Source: a bacterium
GTDB taxonomy: Bacteria > Desulfobacterota > Deferrisomatia > Deferrisomatales > Deferrisomataceae
Direction: 5' to 3'
Assembly: GCA_027021615.1 (NCBI GenBank)
Contig: JALUTY010000028.1
Span: 1-56,311 of the forward strand
DNA: 56,311 nucleotides
A program made the position numbers and the translations under genes. Shown piece after piece: positions 18,313 through 29,011 of this stretch (its first letter is position 1; the number at the start of each line of letters is the position of its first letter). Under the pieces are notes generated by a model that made no database searches, was not told the DNA's origin, and was given only the letters and a program-made list of their open reading frames with translations.

Positions 18313-20009
18313 ACCATTCGCCGCTTCCCCTCGAAGACCTCGGCGCCCGCCTGTCCCAGGCGGCTCAGTCCGTGACAGAGGCCGCCCAGGCCTCGGAGGA
18401 CCGGTTCATGGCTTACCTGGGCCGGGTCCAGGCGCTCCTCGAGGCGTGCCTGGACCTGGCCAGCCAGGCCGAAGCGGCCTCGGCCCGGTTGGACGGGGAA
18501 GGGCTCGAGGTCCTGGGCTCGGAGCTTCGGCAGGGGCTCCAGGCGTTGGGCCAGTGGGATACGGGAGCGCACGCGGCGACCGGCCTGGACCGGCTGGTCT
18601 CTCCTCTCGGCGATGTGCTTGCGGCGGCAGAAGGGGCGAAGCACTCCGTACGGTATTTGCGGGCTCTCGCGGTCTCGACCCGTATCGAGGTGGCGAGGTT
18701 CGGCGCGGACCGGAGCGATCTGCTGGTTCTTCCCGAGGTGGTTGCCCGCCTCTCCGTTCGGATTGGGGAGCTGTTCGACACCGTGCACGGCCGGTCCCTC
18801 CGCCTGGAGGAGGCTCTCCGGGAGCGAAGGGAGCGGCTGCGAGGGCTCGAGGTCCAGGGGGTGGAGAACCTGCGCCGAGCCGCCACGCATCTGAGCGAGG
18901 CGTTGACCGCGGTGACGAAGGCCTGCTCCCAGGCCCGCTCCGCAGCGCAAGGGGTGGAACGAGCCGCTCGAAGGGCCGGGAACGCTGCAAGCCGGATCCT
19001 CACCTCACTCCAGTCCCAGGACATCACTCGCCAACGGCTGGAGCAGGTGGGGCTGGCCCTGGAAGCTGCCGCGGAGTATGCCCGGCGCCACGACGCCGGC
19101 GAGGAGTCGACGGCCGCAGAGCTTGTCGCGGTCCTTTCCTTGGAAATAGCCCAACTGGATGAGGCCCTGTCGAGCTACGCCGGGGCACTGAAGGCCCTGG
19201 GGCGGGAGTTCGAGGAGATCTCCGGCGCGGCCGCGGGCCTTCGCAGTTCGCTGGAAGGGGTTGGGGTCGCCTCGTGCGAGTCGGCCGTCGCGGGGGACGA
19301 GGGGCTGGGGGCACACATCCAGTCGCTCCAGGACACGAAGAGGGAGGTGGACCAGATGCTCCGGCAGGCGGCGGAGGAGGCAGACGCCCTGACGGAGCAC
19401 GTGGACACCATTGATGAGATCGTTTCCGACCTCGATCTCATCGCCTTGAACGCGATCATCCAGGCGGCCGGGGTGGGCAGCGAGGGCCGAACCCTGGCCG
19501 TGATCGCCTCCGAGATCCAGCGGGAGGCCTCGGAGGCCGGGGAGGTAGGGCGCTGCTTGGCGGGGGCCCTCCGGCGCGTGGGGGAGGAGTCGGCAGCACT
19601 GGGGCGGTGCGGGGAGGCAGGGGAAGGGGGTGACACCCTCGAGATGCTCGCCTCCTTACCCCAGAGGTTCTCGGAGGAGATCCGGGCGTTCAAGGAGACC
19701 CGGCAAGAGGTGGAGGCCGAGCTGGGGGCCCGGTTGGGGCGGCTGGAGGAGGTCCTCCACGAGGCCCACCAGGAGTCGCCGGCCGTGCGCGTGAGAGACG
19801 AGGTGGCGTCGATCCGGCGGGAGATGGCGCTGCTGCTGGAGGCGGCCCGAACTCTGGCTTCCGAAGGGAAGCCGGGCCCAGGGGACCTCCTGAGCCGTGT
19901 ACAGAACGACTACACGATGGAGAAGCAGCGCCTCGTGCACGACGAGGTGGTGGGAGACGGCGTGGAGACGAGCCGGGACGGGTTCGGGGGCAATGTCGAG
20001 CTGTTCTGA
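18309..20009 (+). CDS. Soluble, degenerate MCP-like coiled-coil protein
   Basis: A 566-residue protein with no membrane segment, nearly all alpha-helical with long coiled coils. The segment ILTSLQSQDITRQRLEQV is common in MCP-like and CheZ-like signalling proteins. Near residues 368-410 it has a faint version of the receptor hairpin tip: DLDLIALNAIIQAAGVGSEG instead of [17 protein letters not shown], so the contact residues for CheA and CheW are largely changed. It may bind the array weakly or act in another complex. It begins at ATG 18309, overlapping the kinase stop. The role is unknown. Confidence 0.7.
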   Translation: MNHSPLPLEDLGARLSQAAQSVTEAAQASEDRFMAYLGRVQALLEACLDLASQAEAASARLDGEGLEVLGSELRQGLQALGQWDTGAHAATGLDRLVSPLGDVLAAAEGAKHSVRYLRALAVSTRIEVARFGADRSDLLVLPEVVARLSVRIGELFDTVHGRSLRLEEALRERRERLRGLEVQGVENLRRAATHLSEALTAVTKACSQARSAAQGVERAARRAGNAASRILTSLQSQDITRQRLEQVGLALEAAAEYARRHDAGEESTAAELVAVLSLEIAQLDEALSSYAGALKALGREFEEISGAAAGLRSSLEGVGVASCESAVAGDEGLGAHIQSLQDTKREVDQMLRQAAEEADALTEHVDTIDEIVSDLDLIALNAIIQAAGVGSEGRTLAVIASEIQREASEAGEVGRCLAGALRRVGEESAALGRCGEAGEGGDTLEMLASLPQRFSEEIRAFKETRQEVEAELGARLGRLEEVLHEAHQESPAVRVRDEVASIRREMALLLEAARTLASEGKPGPGDLLSRVQNDYTMEKQRLVHDEVVGDGVETSRDGFGGNVELF

Positions 20010-20028
20010 AAAGGGTTCGGAGGGAGGA

Positions 20029-20322
20029 ATGAAGACGGTGCGCATCGAAGGGAAGGTAACCGTGGATCGGGTCGGGGACGTTTTCCGGCTCCTGAACGAC
20101 GCCTTTGCGGAGGGCGCGGAGGTGCATTTGGATGCGTCAGGAGTGGGTGAGGCGGACTCTGCATTCCTCCAGCTGCTGGCGGCGTGCTGCCGCACGGCAG
20201 AGGTCAGGGGCGGCGCGTTTCGGGTGACGGGGGTCTCCGAGCCCCTGGTCCGAACGGCCGAGGCGGCGGGTTTTTCGCTGGAAGCGTTTGCGCAAGGCGC
20301 GGAGGAGGGAGGGGATGGCTAA
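20029..20322 (+). CDS. STAS-domain protein
   Basis: A 97-residue STAS (anti-anti-sigma-like) domain: MKTVRIEGKVTVDRVGDV, then EVHLDASGVGEADSAFLQLL, where the Ser following Asp-Ala/Ala-Asp is the position usually phosphorylated in SpoIIAA-like proteins. STAS proteins occur in several chemosensory operons and may act as phospho-switches or scaffolds. The ATG follows GGGAGGA. Its stop lies inside the cheY start region, an 8-base overlap, indicating coupling. Confidence 0.85.
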   Translation: MKTVRIEGKVTVDRVGDVFRLLNDAFAEGAEVHLDASGVGEADSAFLQLLAACCRTAEVRGGAFRVTGVSEPLVRTAEAAGFSLEAFAQGAEEGGDG

Positions 20323-20686
20323 ACGGATCCTCGCAGCCGATGATTCGGCCAGCATGCGGCAGGTGATCTCTTTCACCCTGAAGCGGGCGGGGTACGAGGT
20401 GGTTACGGCCAACGACGGAAATGACGCGGCCGCAAAGCTCGATACCGACGGCCCGTTCGACCTCGTGCTCACCGACCTCAACATGCCGGGCATGGACGGG
20501 GTCGGGCTGATCCGGGCGGTGCGGGCCCACTGCCGACACCGGTTCGTCCCGGTGGTCATGGTCACGACCGAGTCGGCGGCGGCCAAGAAGGCCGAAGGCA
20601 AAGCGGCTGGGGCGACGGGTTGGATCGTCAAGCCCTTCCAGCCCCAGCAGCTGGTGGCTGTCGTGGCCAAGCTCATCGGTAAATAG
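20315..20686 (+). CDS. cheY: Response regulator CheY
   Basis: A 123-residue single receiver domain: acidic pair in ILAADDSASMRQ, phospho-acceptor in VLTDLNMPGMDG, Thr in VMVTTES and Lys in WIVKPFQP. It lies directly ahead of cheA and after the STAS gene. It probably carries the CheA phosphate to the flagellar motor or another output. The AADDSASMRQ start and the IVKPFQPQQL end are typical CheY. Confidence 0.92.
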   Translation: MAKRILAADDSASMRQVISFTLKRAGYEVVTANDGNDAAAKLDTDGPFDLVLTDLNMPGMDGVGLIRAVRAHCRHRFVPVVMVTTESAAAKKAEGKAAGATGWIVKPFQPQQLVAVVAKLIGK

Positions 20687-20701
20687 ACGGGAGACAGACC
20701 C

Positions 20702-22768
20702 ATGAGCGACGCGTACAGGGAGGTGTTTCTCCAGGAAGCGGGCGAGCTCCTTGCCGAGCTGGAGGAGGTCCTCCTCGAGCTCGAGCAGACCCCTGAGGAG
20801 CCGGACCTGGTGGCCCGCGCCTTCCGGGCGCTTCACACGATCAAGGGTTCCGGTGCGATGTTTGGGTTCGAGGACGTCGCTGCCTTCACCCACGAGGTGG
20901 AGAACGCCTTCGACCGGGTCCGGAGCGGCGAGTCGCGGGTCACCCCCCAGTTGATCGATCTTGGGCTCCGAAGCCGGGACCACATCCGGGCGCTTCTCGA
21001 CGGCACGGCGCACCCAGCAGAGGGCGAGTCGATCCTCGGGGGGCTGCGGGGCGTCCCTGCGGGCGGGGGGGCGGCGGCAGCGCCGGCACATTCCCCCGCA
21101 CCCGGGCCGGAGGCCGAAGGCGGGGCCGGCCCTTGCGTGTACCGGATCCGGTTCGTTCCTCCGGCACACCTCTGGATCACCGGCACCGACCCCCTCCGGC
21201 TCCTGGACGAGCTGCGGGACCTGGGGGAGTGCCGCGTGGTGTGCCACACGGATCGTGTGCCGCCCGTTGATGAGCTCGATCCGGAGGACTGCCACCTTTA
21301 CTGGGACGTGGTCCTCAGCACCGAGCGCGGGGAGAACGCGATCCGGGACGTGTTCCTGTTCGTGGAGGGCGAAAGCGACCTGCGGATCGACCGGATCGCC
21401 TGCGCGGACGGCGATGCAGAGGGGGTGGCTCGGATCGGCGACATCCTGCTCGAGCGGGGCGACGTCTCGGACGAGGATCTCCAGGAAGCTTTGAGCCAAC
21501 AAAAGCGCCTGGGCGAGATCCTCGTGGAAAGAGGAAGGATCTCCCCCTCCAAGGTTGCCTCGGCGCTCGCCGAGCAGGAGGTGCTTCGGAAGGGGCGCGA
21601 GGCGTCGGCACCCGAAGCCACCGTGCGCGTGAGCGCGGACAAGCTCGATCGGCTGGTGGACCTGGTGGGGGAGCTAGTCATCGCCCAGGCCCGCCTGGCC
21701 CAGCGGGCCGAGCGGGGGGACGACGGGGAGCTCCTGTCCATCTCCGAGGAGATGGACAGGCTCACCGCAGAGCTGCGGGACAACGCGCTCAACATCCGGA
21801 TGATGCCGATCGGTACCACCTTCAGCCGGTTTCGAAGGCTCGTGCGGGACCTCTCGGCCGAGCTCGGGAAGGAGGTGGCCCTGGTGACCGAGGGGGCAGA
21901 GACCGAGCTCGACAAGACCGTGATCGAGCGCTTGGGAGACCCCCTCGTGCACCTCATCCGCAACAGTCTCGACCACGGCATCGAACCGCCGGGTGAGCGA
22001 GAGCGGCTCGGAAAGTCTCCCCGGGGTACGGTGGCGCTGGCGGCTCGCCACGCCGAGGCCAACGTGGTGATCGAGATCACCGACGACGGCAGGGGGCTTG
22101 ACCCCGAGGGGATCCGGGCGAAGGCCGTGGAGCGGGGCTTGCTGGCGCCGGACGCTCGTCCATCGGACCGGGAGCTCTTCGATCTCGTGTTCGAGCCGGG
22201 GTTTTCCACGGCCGAAGCGGTCTCCAGCGTGTCGGGCCGCGGAGTGGGTATGGATGTGGTGCGTCGGTCCATCGAGGCCCTGCGGGGAACGGTGGAGCTC
22301 GACAGTGCACCGGGCCGGGGCACCCGGGTGACGATCCGGCTGCCCCTTACCCTGGCCATCATAGAGGGACTCCTCGTGGAGACGGGGAGCAGCTCGTTCG
22401 TGGTGCCCCTGGACCTTGTGGAGGAGTGCGTGGAGCTCGGCCGAGCCGAGCGCACGCGCTCCCACGGCCGGCGGATCATCGAGGTTCGAGGTCACCTGGT
22501 GCCTTACGTGCGACTGCGCGAGTGGTTCGGCCTCGGCGGCGAGCTCCCCGAGATGGAGCAGGTCGTGATCGTGGACCTCGACGGTACCCGGTTCGGCTTG
22601 GTGGTGGACCAGGTGGTGGGCCAGCACCAGACCGTGATCAAGACCTTGGGCCGGGTGTACCGGCACGTGGAGGGGCTTTCCGGCGCCACGATCCTGGGAG
22701 ACGGAAGCGTGGCGCTCATCCTGGATCCGCAGAAAATTCACAACGGGGCCGCTGCCGAGGCGGCCTGA
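20702..22768 (+). CDS. cheA: Chemotaxis histidine kinase CheA
   Basis: A 688-residue CheA. Domains: HPt with phospho-His45 ([16 protein letters not shown]), a P2-like CheY-binding domain (about 140-240), a short tandem helical repeat ([17 protein letters not shown] and [16 protein letters not shown], about 243-292) related to the N-terminal module of GspE/MshE proteins, a dimerisation domain (305-370), HATPase (N-box [13 protein letters not shown] near 418, G-box DDGRGLDP near 461) and a CheW-like P5 (545-680). All catalytic boxes are intact. It lies between cheY and the receptors, 15 bases after cheY. The GspE-like repeat also occurs in other CheA proteins of this broad group. Confidence 0.95.
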   Translation: MSDAYREVFLQEAGELLAELEEVLLELEQTPEEPDLVARAFRALHTIKGSGAMFGFEDVAAFTHEVENAFDRVRSGESRVTPQLIDLGLRSRDHIRALLDGTAHPAEGESILGGLRGVPAGGGAAAAPAHSPAPGPEAEGGAGPCVYRIRFVPPAHLWITGTDPLRLLDELRDLGECRVVCHTDRVPPVDELDPEDCHLYWDVVLSTERGENAIRDVFLFVEGESDLRIDRIACADGDAEGVARIGDILLERGDVSDEDLQEALSQQKRLGEILVERGRISPSKVASALAEQEVLRKGREASAPEATVRVSADKLDRLVDLVGELVIAQARLAQRAERGDDGELLSISEEMDRLTAELRDNALNIRMMPIGTTFSRFRRLVRDLSAELGKEVALVTEGAETELDKTVIERLGDPLVHLIRNSLDHGIEPPGERERLGKSPRGTVALAARHAEANVVIEITDDGRGLDPEGIRAKAVERGLLAPDARPSDRELFDLVFEPGFSTAEAVSSVSGRGVGMDVVRRSIEALRGTVELDSAPGRGTRVTIRLPLTLAIIEGLLVETGSSSFVVPLDLVEECVELGRAERTRSHGRRIIEVRGHLVPYVRLREWFGLGGELPEMEQVVIVDLDGTRFGLVVDQVVGQHQTVIKTLGRVYRHVEGLSGATILGDGSVALILDPQKIHNGAAAEAA

Positions 22769-22784
22769 CCCCGGAGGGAGGACC

Positions 22785-25622
22785 ATGACACTTCGCCTCA
22801 AGGACGTGCGGATGAAACCCAAGCTCATCTCGCTCTTTCTGGTGACCGGCCTCGTGCCGCTCGCCCTGACCGGTTACTGGTCGGCTCGGAAGGCCGGTCA
22901 GAGCCTCAAGGCGACCGCAGTAGAGAAGCTCGTGGCCGTTCGGGACATCAAAGAGAAGGAGGTCGAGGACCTGTTCAAGACCTGGCGGTCGGATCTCCAC
23001 AGCCTTGTGCAGGCCTCGGCGAACCTGCGGCAACAGGCCTTGGGCAAGCTCCGGGCGATCACGGGGCTCAAGGGACGCCAGGTTTCGGATTACCTGGAGA
23101 AACAGATCGCAGACATCGAGGCCTTTTCCCGGAATCCCGTCGTGATTGACGCGGCCCACAAGTTCGGCCAGATCTTCAATGTTGACGGCTCCGTGGACGA
23201 GAAGCTGGAGGCCTTCTTCCGCGACAAGTACCACGGGGCGTTCGCATCCTACGCCGAGCGCAACGGGTACGCCGACGTGATCCTCCTCGGCCCCGAGGGC
23301 CGGGTGGTCTACTCGGTGACAGGGCAGTTCCCCCCCGGAACCTCGGTTGCGGGTCCGCCCCTGGCCGGGACAGGGCTTGCCCGGGTGTTTGCAAGCACGG
23401 CTGACAGGGCCGGCTTCGAGGACTACGACGCGTTCGAGGCGGCTGGCGGTGCCCAAGCCCTGTTCGTGGGGGCGCCGGTACGGGACGGGGATGGAGCGGA
23501 TCTAGGCCGGCTCGTCTACCAGATCGCCCCGGGGGCGATCGACGCCATCGTGCAGAACCGCCTGGGCCTGGGGGAGACCGGCGAGACGTATCTCGTGGGC
23601 CGGGAAGGAAGCCGCACGGAGCTCCGGAGCGACCTCGTGGTGTACGCGAAGAAGAACGCCAACCTCAAGGTTGGCTATGCCGTATCGAGCCCCTACATCG
23701 ATGCCGCCCTCGCCGGCGAGACCGGGGCCGGCATCTTCACCAACACCTTGGGCCAGTTGATCATGGCCTCCTTCCAACCCATTGAAGCGCCGGGGCTCCG
23801 ATGGGGCATTGTGACCATCATGAACCTGGAGGAGGCCCTGACGTCCCGCCTCGAAGGGAGCGACAAAGATTTCCTCACCGATTTCGTGAAGGGCAAAGGG
23901 TACCCGGATCTCCTCCTCGTACACCCCGAAGGTAAGGTGTTCTACAGCGTGGCCCGTGGCAAGGACTACGGGCAGAACGTGCTGAAGGGGGATCTGGCGG
24001 ACTCGCCCCTGGGTATGGCGGTACGAACGGCCATCGAGACCCGGTCGGCCGCCGTGGGAGATCTCGCCCCCTACAAGCCCTTGGGGGGGGAACCGGCCGG
24101 GTTCCTGGCCGAGCCCCTGGTGTACCAGGGTGAGGTGGAGCTCGTGGCTGCCGTGCGCCTGCCCCTCGAGGCCGTAAACCGCATCATGCAGCAGCGGGCC
24201 GGCATGGGCCGCACCGGCGAGACCTACCTCGTGGGGTCGGACAAGCGGATGCGCTCGGACTCGTTCCTGGATCCGGAGGGGCACTCGGTCCGGGCCTCGT
24301 TTGCCGGAACCGTGGAGCGGAACGGTGTCGACACAGAGGGGGTCCGGGAGGCTCTGGCCGGCCGAAAAGGCGCCCGGTTGATCGCGGACTACCGCGGGAG
24401 CCCCGTCTACAGCGCGTTCACCCCGTTAAAGCTCGAGGGGGTGAAGTGGGCCCTGCTTGCCGAGGTAGACGAGGCCGAGGTCCAGGCGCCGGTCCGGTCA
24501 CTGGCTCTGTCGATCCTGATCACCGGCGGCGCCCTGGCGGCGGGCGTGGTGGTCTTGGCCCTGGTGGTGGCCTCGGGGATCGCCCGACCCCTCGCCCACG
24601 GGGTGGCCTTCGCAAAGGCCGTGGCCAGCGGCGAGCTGGAGGCCGATCTCGACGTGGACCAGAAGGACGAGGTGGGGGATCTGGCCCGGGCCCTCAAGGA
24701 CATGGTGGCCAAGCTTCGGGATGTGATCGAGGGGGTGAGGTCGGCATCGGCGCAGGTGGCCGCCGGCAGCCAGGAGATGAGCTCGGGAGCGCAGCAGCTG
24801 AGCCAGGGGGCGACGGAGCAGGCGGCCTCGATCGAGGAGGTGACCTCCAGCATGGAGGAGATGGCGGCGAACGTTCGCCAGAACGCCGAGAACGCGAAGG
24901 AGACGGAGCGGATCGCCGGCCAGGCTGCGGAGGATGCCCAGAAGGGGGGCGAGGCGGTGGACGAGACGGTGGGGGCGATGAAGGAGATCGCGGAGAAGAT
25001 CTCAATCATCGAGGAGATCGCCCGGCAGACGAACCTGCTGGCGCTGAACGCGGCCATCGAGGCGGCGCGGGCGGGGGACGCGGGCAAGGGGTTCGCGGTG
25101 GTGGCGGCGGAGGTTCGCAAGCTTGCCGAGCGCAGCGGCAAGGCGGCCACGGAGATCAGCGAGCTTTCGCGCTCGAGCGTGGAGGTGGCGGAGCGTGCGG
25201 GGCAGATGCTCGAAAAGATCGTGCCGGACATTCAACGCACGGCCGAGCTGGTGCAGGAGATCAGCGCGGCGTCGGCCGAGCAGAACGCGGGGGCGGAGCA
25301 GATCAACAAAGCGATCCAGCAGCTCGACCGGGTAATTCAGCAGAATGCTTCGGCGTCGGAGGAGATGGCATCGACGGCGGAGGAGCTGGCAGGGCAGTCG
25401 GAGCGGCTGCGGGAGGCGGTGGCGTTCTTCAAGCTGGCCGAGGGGGGGTTGAGCCCGACGCAGCCGGCGGCTCCGGCGAAGGTGAGTCGGGTCCAGCCGT
25501 TGCCTGCTCGCCGGGAGGCCACCGCGGCCGCGCCGCCCCGGGCTGTTGCTGCTGGGGAAGAGGGGGGTGGGATCGCGTTGGCGTTGGAGGACACGGAGGA
25601 CGAGGAGTTCCAGCCCTACTGA
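22785..25622 (+). CDS. Methyl-accepting chemotaxis protein with tandem Cache-type sensors
   Basis: A 945-residue receptor. TM1 is near residues 13-30. The periplasmic part (35-575) seems to hold two similar Cache modules: each has a [17 protein letters not shown] / [17 protein letters not shown] segment and a GETYLVG segment. TM2 lies near 583-605, followed by HAMP and the methyl-accepting domain with an intact tip ([17 protein letters not shown]). A Pro/Ala-rich linker leads to a C-terminal EFQPY, which fits the x-aromatic-x-x-aromatic form of CheR/CheB docking peptides. The ligand is unknown; Cache domains often bind small acids or amines. The last 900 bases are part of the duplicated block. 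Confidence 0.92.
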   Translation: MTLRLKDVRMKPKLISLFLVTGLVPLALTGYWSARKAGQSLKATAVEKLVAVRDIKEKEVEDLFKTWRSDLHSLVQASANLRQQALGKLRAITGLKGRQVSDYLEKQIADIEAFSRNPVVIDAAHKFGQIFNVDGSVDEKLEAFFRDKYHGAFASYAERNGYADVILLGPEGRVVYSVTGQFPPGTSVAGPPLAGTGLARVFASTADRAGFEDYDAFEAAGGAQALFVGAPVRDGDGADLGRLVYQIAPGAIDAIVQNRLGLGETGETYLVGREGSRTELRSDLVVYAKKNANLKVGYAVSSPYIDAALAGETGAGIFTNTLGQLIMASFQPIEAPGLRWGIVTIMNLEEALTSRLEGSDKDFLTDFVKGKGYPDLLLVHPEGKVFYSVARGKDYGQNVLKGDLADSPLGMAVRTAIETRSAAVGDLAPYKPLGGEPAGFLAEPLVYQGEVELVAAVRLPLEAVNRIMQQRAGMGRTGETYLVGSDKRMRSDSFLDPEGHSVRASFAGTVERNGVDTEGVREALAGRKGARLIADYRGSPVYSAFTPLKLEGVKWALLAEVDEAEVQAPVRSLALSILITGGALAAGVVVLALVVASGIARPLAHGVAFAKAVASGELEADLDVDQKDEVGDLARALKDMVAKLRDVIEGVRSASAQVAAGSQEMSSGAQQLSQGATEQAASIEEVTSSMEEMAANVRQNAENAKETERIAGQAAEDAQKGGEAVDETVGAMKEIAEKISIIEEIARQTNLLALNAAIEAARAGDAGKGFAVVAAEVRKLAERSGKAATEISELSRSSVEVAERAGQMLEKIVPDIQRTAELVQEISAASAEQNAGAEQINKAIQQLDRVIQQNASASEEMASTAEELAGQSERLREAVAFFKLAEGGLSPTQPAAPAKVSRVQPLPARREATAAAPPRAVAAGEEGGGIALALEDTEDEEFQPY

Positions 25623-26182
25623 CCGAGGCGAGGGGAGGGGGTCCGGGGCCCAGGGCCGTGCCCCCGTGGAGAGGGAGAGGGATCCGATGGCCGAACGGGC
25701 GCAGGAACGAGGCGTGGGAGGGCAGTACCTGACGTTCACGCTGGAGGGGGAGCGGTTTGCGCTGGAGATCGGGCGTGTGCGGGAGGTGTTGGAGTTTCGG
25801 GGGGCAACGCGGGTGCCGCGGACACCGGAGTTCATGCGGGGTGTGATCAACTTGCGGGGGAACGTGGTGCCGGTGGTGGATCTGAAGGCGAAGTTCGGGA
25901 TGGGCGTGACGGAGAGCACGGTGGACACGTGCGTGGTGATCGTGGAGGTGGAGATCGACGGAGAGGCCACGGTGCTGGGGGCGCTGGCGGACTCGGTGCA
26001 GGAGGTGATCGAGCTGGATGCCGGGCAGGTGGAGCCGCCGCCGCGGATGGGGGCGGGGCTGGACACGGCGTTCATCCGGGGGGTGGGGAAGCTGGGGGAG
26101 GAGTTCGTGATCTTGGTGGACATCGACCGGGTGTTCTCGGCCGAGGAGCTCGTGGCGGTGACGGCCGGGACCGGAGAAGCCG
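24711..26182 (+). repeat. Copy 1 of a 1,472-bp direct repeat (receptor signalling domain + cheW)
   Basis: From AAGCTTCGGG at 24711 through most of cheW to 26182, the sequence reappears at 27540-29011, offset by 2,829 bases. The copies look identical at every stretch compared. The border is sharp on both sides. It covers the receptor's methyl-accepting domain, its tail, the spacer and all but the last few codons of cheW. Confidence 0.9.
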
Positions 26183-26202
26183 GGGCGCGAACGGGCGAGT
26201 GA
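25687..26202 (+). CDS. cheW: Chemotaxis coupling protein CheW, copy 1
   Basis: A 171-residue CheW: two beta-barrel subdomains with the usual [20 protein letters not shown] and [19 protein letters not shown] segments. It joins receptors to CheA. It follows the first receptor by 64 bases; GGGAGAGGGA precedes the ATG. It is identical to the second CheW except for its last ten residues (GARTGE end rather than DVGAED), because the duplication border falls just before the stop. Confidence 0.93.
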   Translation: MAERAQERGVGGQYLTFTLEGERFALEIGRVREVLEFRGATRVPRTPEFMRGVINLRGNVVPVVDLKAKFGMGVTESTVDTCVVIVEVEIDGEATVLGALADSVQEVIELDAGQVEPPPRMGAGLDTAFIRGVGKLGEEFVILVDIDRVFSAEELVAVTAGTGEAGARTGE

Positions 26203-26294
26203 GGCTCGGAGGCGAGAGACGTCCTCGACCCGGGCCGGTCTGCCGACCTCAAGAATCGACGATCCCTCGAACATGGATAACGAGAATCAGGGAG

Positions 26295-26319
26295 CGGCGA
26301 AACGGTGACGGTTTCGCCG
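26295..26319 (+). terminator. 9-bp perfect hairpin after cheW copy 1
   Basis: CGGCGAAAC (26295-26303) pairs exactly with GTTTCGCCG (26311-26319) across a 7-base loop. It lies in the 167-bp space between cheW and the second receptor. There is only a short T run after it (CTTTC), so it may be a weak terminator, a transcript-stability element or an attenuator. Confidence 0.45.
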
Positions 26320-26369
26320 TCGGGGCTTTCCAAGTCATGACCCGACGAGCTCGGGCAGGAGGATCAACG

Positions 26370-28451
26370 ATGTTGAGCAACGTGAAGGTCGGCACGAAGT
26401 TGATGGGGGGCTTTTTGTTGGTGAGCGCGGTCACGCTCGTGGTGGGCCTCGTGGGGTATCGGGGCATGGGCCAGATCATGGCCGCGTACGACGACGCCGC
26501 AGAGGTCCGGCTGCCTGGGGTGACCGCGTTGCTCACCATTCAGGAGAAGACGACAGCGCTCAAATCGGCGGAGAGAACGTTGCTCAACCCCACCTTGGGG
26601 TTGGATGAGAAGGTGCGTGAGTACGAAAACTTCGAGAAGCGCACCGCGAAGGCGGAAGAAGCCATAAAGGCGTACGAAGCGCTACCACGGGAACCGGAAG
26701 AGGAGAAGCTGTGGCAGGAGTTCCTGGGGCGGTGGGAGGCGTACGGGGCCGAGCTCGGGCGTTTTCAATCCCTTTCGAAGGAAATGGATCGGTTCGGAAT
26801 CCTGAACCCGACGGCACTGCGGGTGGAGCTGAAGGACCGGGAGATCGAGCACTGGCAGTGGCTCTTCGATCTCAACGAGACCGTGGTGGAGATGGTGCCG
26901 TTCGAGAGGACCACCGATCCGTCCCTGTGCGCCATGGGGCGCTGGCTCGCCACCTACACCACGACCAACCCGCGGTTCGCCGCTGCCATGAAGGACTTTG
27001 CCGTACCCCATGCCCGGCTGCACAAAAGCGCAGAGAAGGTCATGGAGATCCTAAACGGCCCCGGGTCCGAAGAGGAGAAGAAGCGGGGGATGATGGGGGT
27101 CTTCGACGAGGAAGCCATGCCGGCGTTCCGGGGGGTGTTGGCCGTTTTCGGCCGCATGCACCAGGTGGTGGCCGAAGCAGACAAGATGCTGGCGGCGATG
27201 AACGAGCAGGCCAAGACCAAGAACCGAGAGGCCTACGAGGCCGTAGAAGGCAGCTTGGGCAACCTCGTGACGCTGAATCGGAAGGTGACAGCACAAAGGA
27301 TGCGCCAGATGGACCGGAAGACCCAGACGGCCAGGAGGGTTTTGATCGGGGCGATCGGGGTGGGGGTGCTGGCCGCTGCACTGCTCGGCTTCCTCTTGTC
27401 CCGGGCGATCACCCGGCCCCTTCAGCACGGGGTGAGGTTCGCCGAGCGGCTGGCTGACGGCGACCTCACCGTGGACGTCGTCGTCTCGGGCCGTGACGAG
27501 GTGGGGCAGGTGATGGCGGCTTTGAAGACGGCCATCGGGAAGCTTCGGGATGTGATCGAGGGGGTGAGGTCGGCATCGGCGCAGGTGGCCGCCGGCAGCC
27601 AGGAGATGAGCTCGGGAGCGCAGCAGCTGAGCCAGGGGGCGACGGAGCAGGCGGCCTCGATCGAGGAGGTGACCTCCAGCATGGAGGAGATGGCGGCGAA
27701 CGTTCGCCAGAACGCCGAGAACGCGAAGGAGACGGAGCGGATCGCCGGCCAGGCTGCGGAGGATGCCCAGAAGGGGGGCGAGGCGGTGGACGAGACGGTG
27801 GGGGCGATGAAGGAGATCGCGGAGAAGATCTCAATCATCGAGGAGATCGCCCGGCAGACGAACCTGCTGGCGCTGAACGCGGCCATCGAGGCGGCGCGGG
27901 CGGGGGACGCGGGCAAGGGGTTCGCGGTGGTGGCGGCGGAGGTTCGCAAGCTTGCCGAGCGCAGCGGCAAGGCGGCCACGGAGATCAGCGAGCTTTCGCG
28001 CTCGAGCGTGGAGGTGGCGGAGCGTGCGGGGCAGATGCTCGAAAAGATCGTGCCGGACATTCAACGCACGGCCGAGCTGGTGCAGGAGATCAGCGCGGCG
28101 TCGGCCGAGCAGAACGCGGGGGCGGAGCAGATCAACAAAGCGATCCAGCAGCTCGACCGGGTAATTCAGCAGAATGCTTCGGCGTCGGAGGAGATGGCAT
28201 CGACGGCGGAGGAGCTGGCAGGGCAGTCGGAGCGGCTGCGGGAGGCGGTGGCGTTCTTCAAGCTGGCCGAGGGGGGGTTGAGCCCGACGCAGCCGGCGGC
28301 TCCGGCGAAGGTGAGTCGGGTCCAGCCGTTGCCTGCTCGCCGGGAGGCCACCGCGGCCGCGCCGCCCCGGGCTGTTGCTGCTGGGGAAGAGGGGGGTGGG
28401 ATCGCGTTGGCGTTGGAGGACACGGAGGACGAGGAGTTCCAGCCCTACTGA
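26370..28451 (+). CDS. Methyl-accepting chemotaxis protein with CZB-like zinc site in the sensor
   Basis: A 693-residue receptor. TM1 is near 12-30 and TM2 near 323-345, bracketing a helical periplasmic sensor. In that sensor His161 (EHWQWLF), Cys187 (LCAMGRWL), His214 and His218 (PHARLHK) reproduce the His-Cys-His-His ligand pattern of CZB zinc-binding domains. CZB is best known in soluble receptors such as TlpD, where it responds to oxidants. After TM2 come HAMP and a methyl-accepting domain that is identical to that of the preceding receptor, including the C-terminal EFQPY. The ATG follows AGGAGG. Confidence 0.92.
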   Translation: MLSNVKVGTKLMGGFLLVSAVTLVVGLVGYRGMGQIMAAYDDAAEVRLPGVTALLTIQEKTTALKSAERTLLNPTLGLDEKVREYENFEKRTAKAEEAIKAYEALPREPEEEKLWQEFLGRWEAYGAELGRFQSLSKEMDRFGILNPTALRVELKDREIEHWQWLFDLNETVVEMVPFERTTDPSLCAMGRWLATYTTTNPRFAAAMKDFAVPHARLHKSAEKVMEILNGPGSEEEKKRGMMGVFDEEAMPAFRGVLAVFGRMHQVVAEADKMLAAMNEQAKTKNREAYEAVEGSLGNLVTLNRKVTAQRMRQMDRKTQTARRVLIGAIGVGVLAAALLGFLLSRAITRPLQHGVRFAERLADGDLTVDVVVSGRDEVGQVMAALKTAIGKLRDVIEGVRSASAQVAAGSQEMSSGAQQLSQGATEQAASIEEVTSSMEEMAANVRQNAENAKETERIAGQAAEDAQKGGEAVDETVGAMKEIAEKISIIEEIARQTNLLALNAAIEAARAGDAGKGFAVVAAEVRKLAERSGKAATEISELSRSSVEVAERAGQMLEKIVPDIQRTAELVQEISAASAEQNAGAEQINKAIQQLDRVIQQNASASEEMASTAEELAGQSERLREAVAFFKLAEGGLSPTQPAAPAKVSRVQPLPARREATAAAPPRAVAAGEEGGGIALALEDTEDEEFQPY

Positions 28452-29011
28452 CCGAGGCGAGGGGAGGGGGTCCGGGGCCCAGGGCCGTGCCCCCGTGGAG
28501 AGGGAGAGGGATCCGATGGCCGAACGGGCGCAGGAACGAGGCGTGGGAGGGCAGTACCTGACGTTCACGCTGGAGGGGGAGCGGTTTGCGCTGGAGATCG
28601 GGCGTGTGCGGGAGGTGTTGGAGTTTCGGGGGGCAACGCGGGTGCCGCGGACACCGGAGTTCATGCGGGGTGTGATCAACTTGCGGGGGAACGTGGTGCC
28701 GGTGGTGGATCTGAAGGCGAAGTTCGGGATGGGCGTGACGGAGAGCACGGTGGACACGTGCGTGGTGATCGTGGAGGTGGAGATCGACGGAGAGGCCACG
28801 GTGCTGGGGGCGCTGGCGGACTCGGTGCAGGAGGTGATCGAGCTGGATGCCGGGCAGGTGGAGCCGCCGCCGCGGATGGGGGCGGGGCTGGACACGGCGT
28901 TCATCCGGGGGGTGGGGAAGCTGGGGGAGGAGTTCGTGATCTTGGTGGACATCGACCGGGTGTTCTCGGCCGAGGAGCTCGTGGCGGTGACGGCCGGGAC
29001 CGGAGAAGCCG
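27540..29011 (+). repeat. Copy 2 of the 1,472-bp direct repeat
   Basis: Matches 24711-26182. The first differing base downstream (29012) creates the ATG of cheR, while copy 1 has G there. The likely ancestral order is cheW-cheR, with copy 1 inserted upstream by tandem duplication; the two sensors then differ. Confidence 0.9.

Noticed and set aside
26249-26280. Sigma-28 promoter ahead of the second receptor (TCAAG and GGATAA)
   Set aside because: The spacing between the boxes is 20 bases rather than 15, and the -10 box matches poorly.
26253-26370. c-di-GMP (GEMM) riboswitch ahead of the second receptor
   Set aside because: GAAACGGTGACGG recalls part of the motif, but the conserved GCAAACC and GACGCAAAGCC segments are missing. 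Only a simple hairpin is supported.
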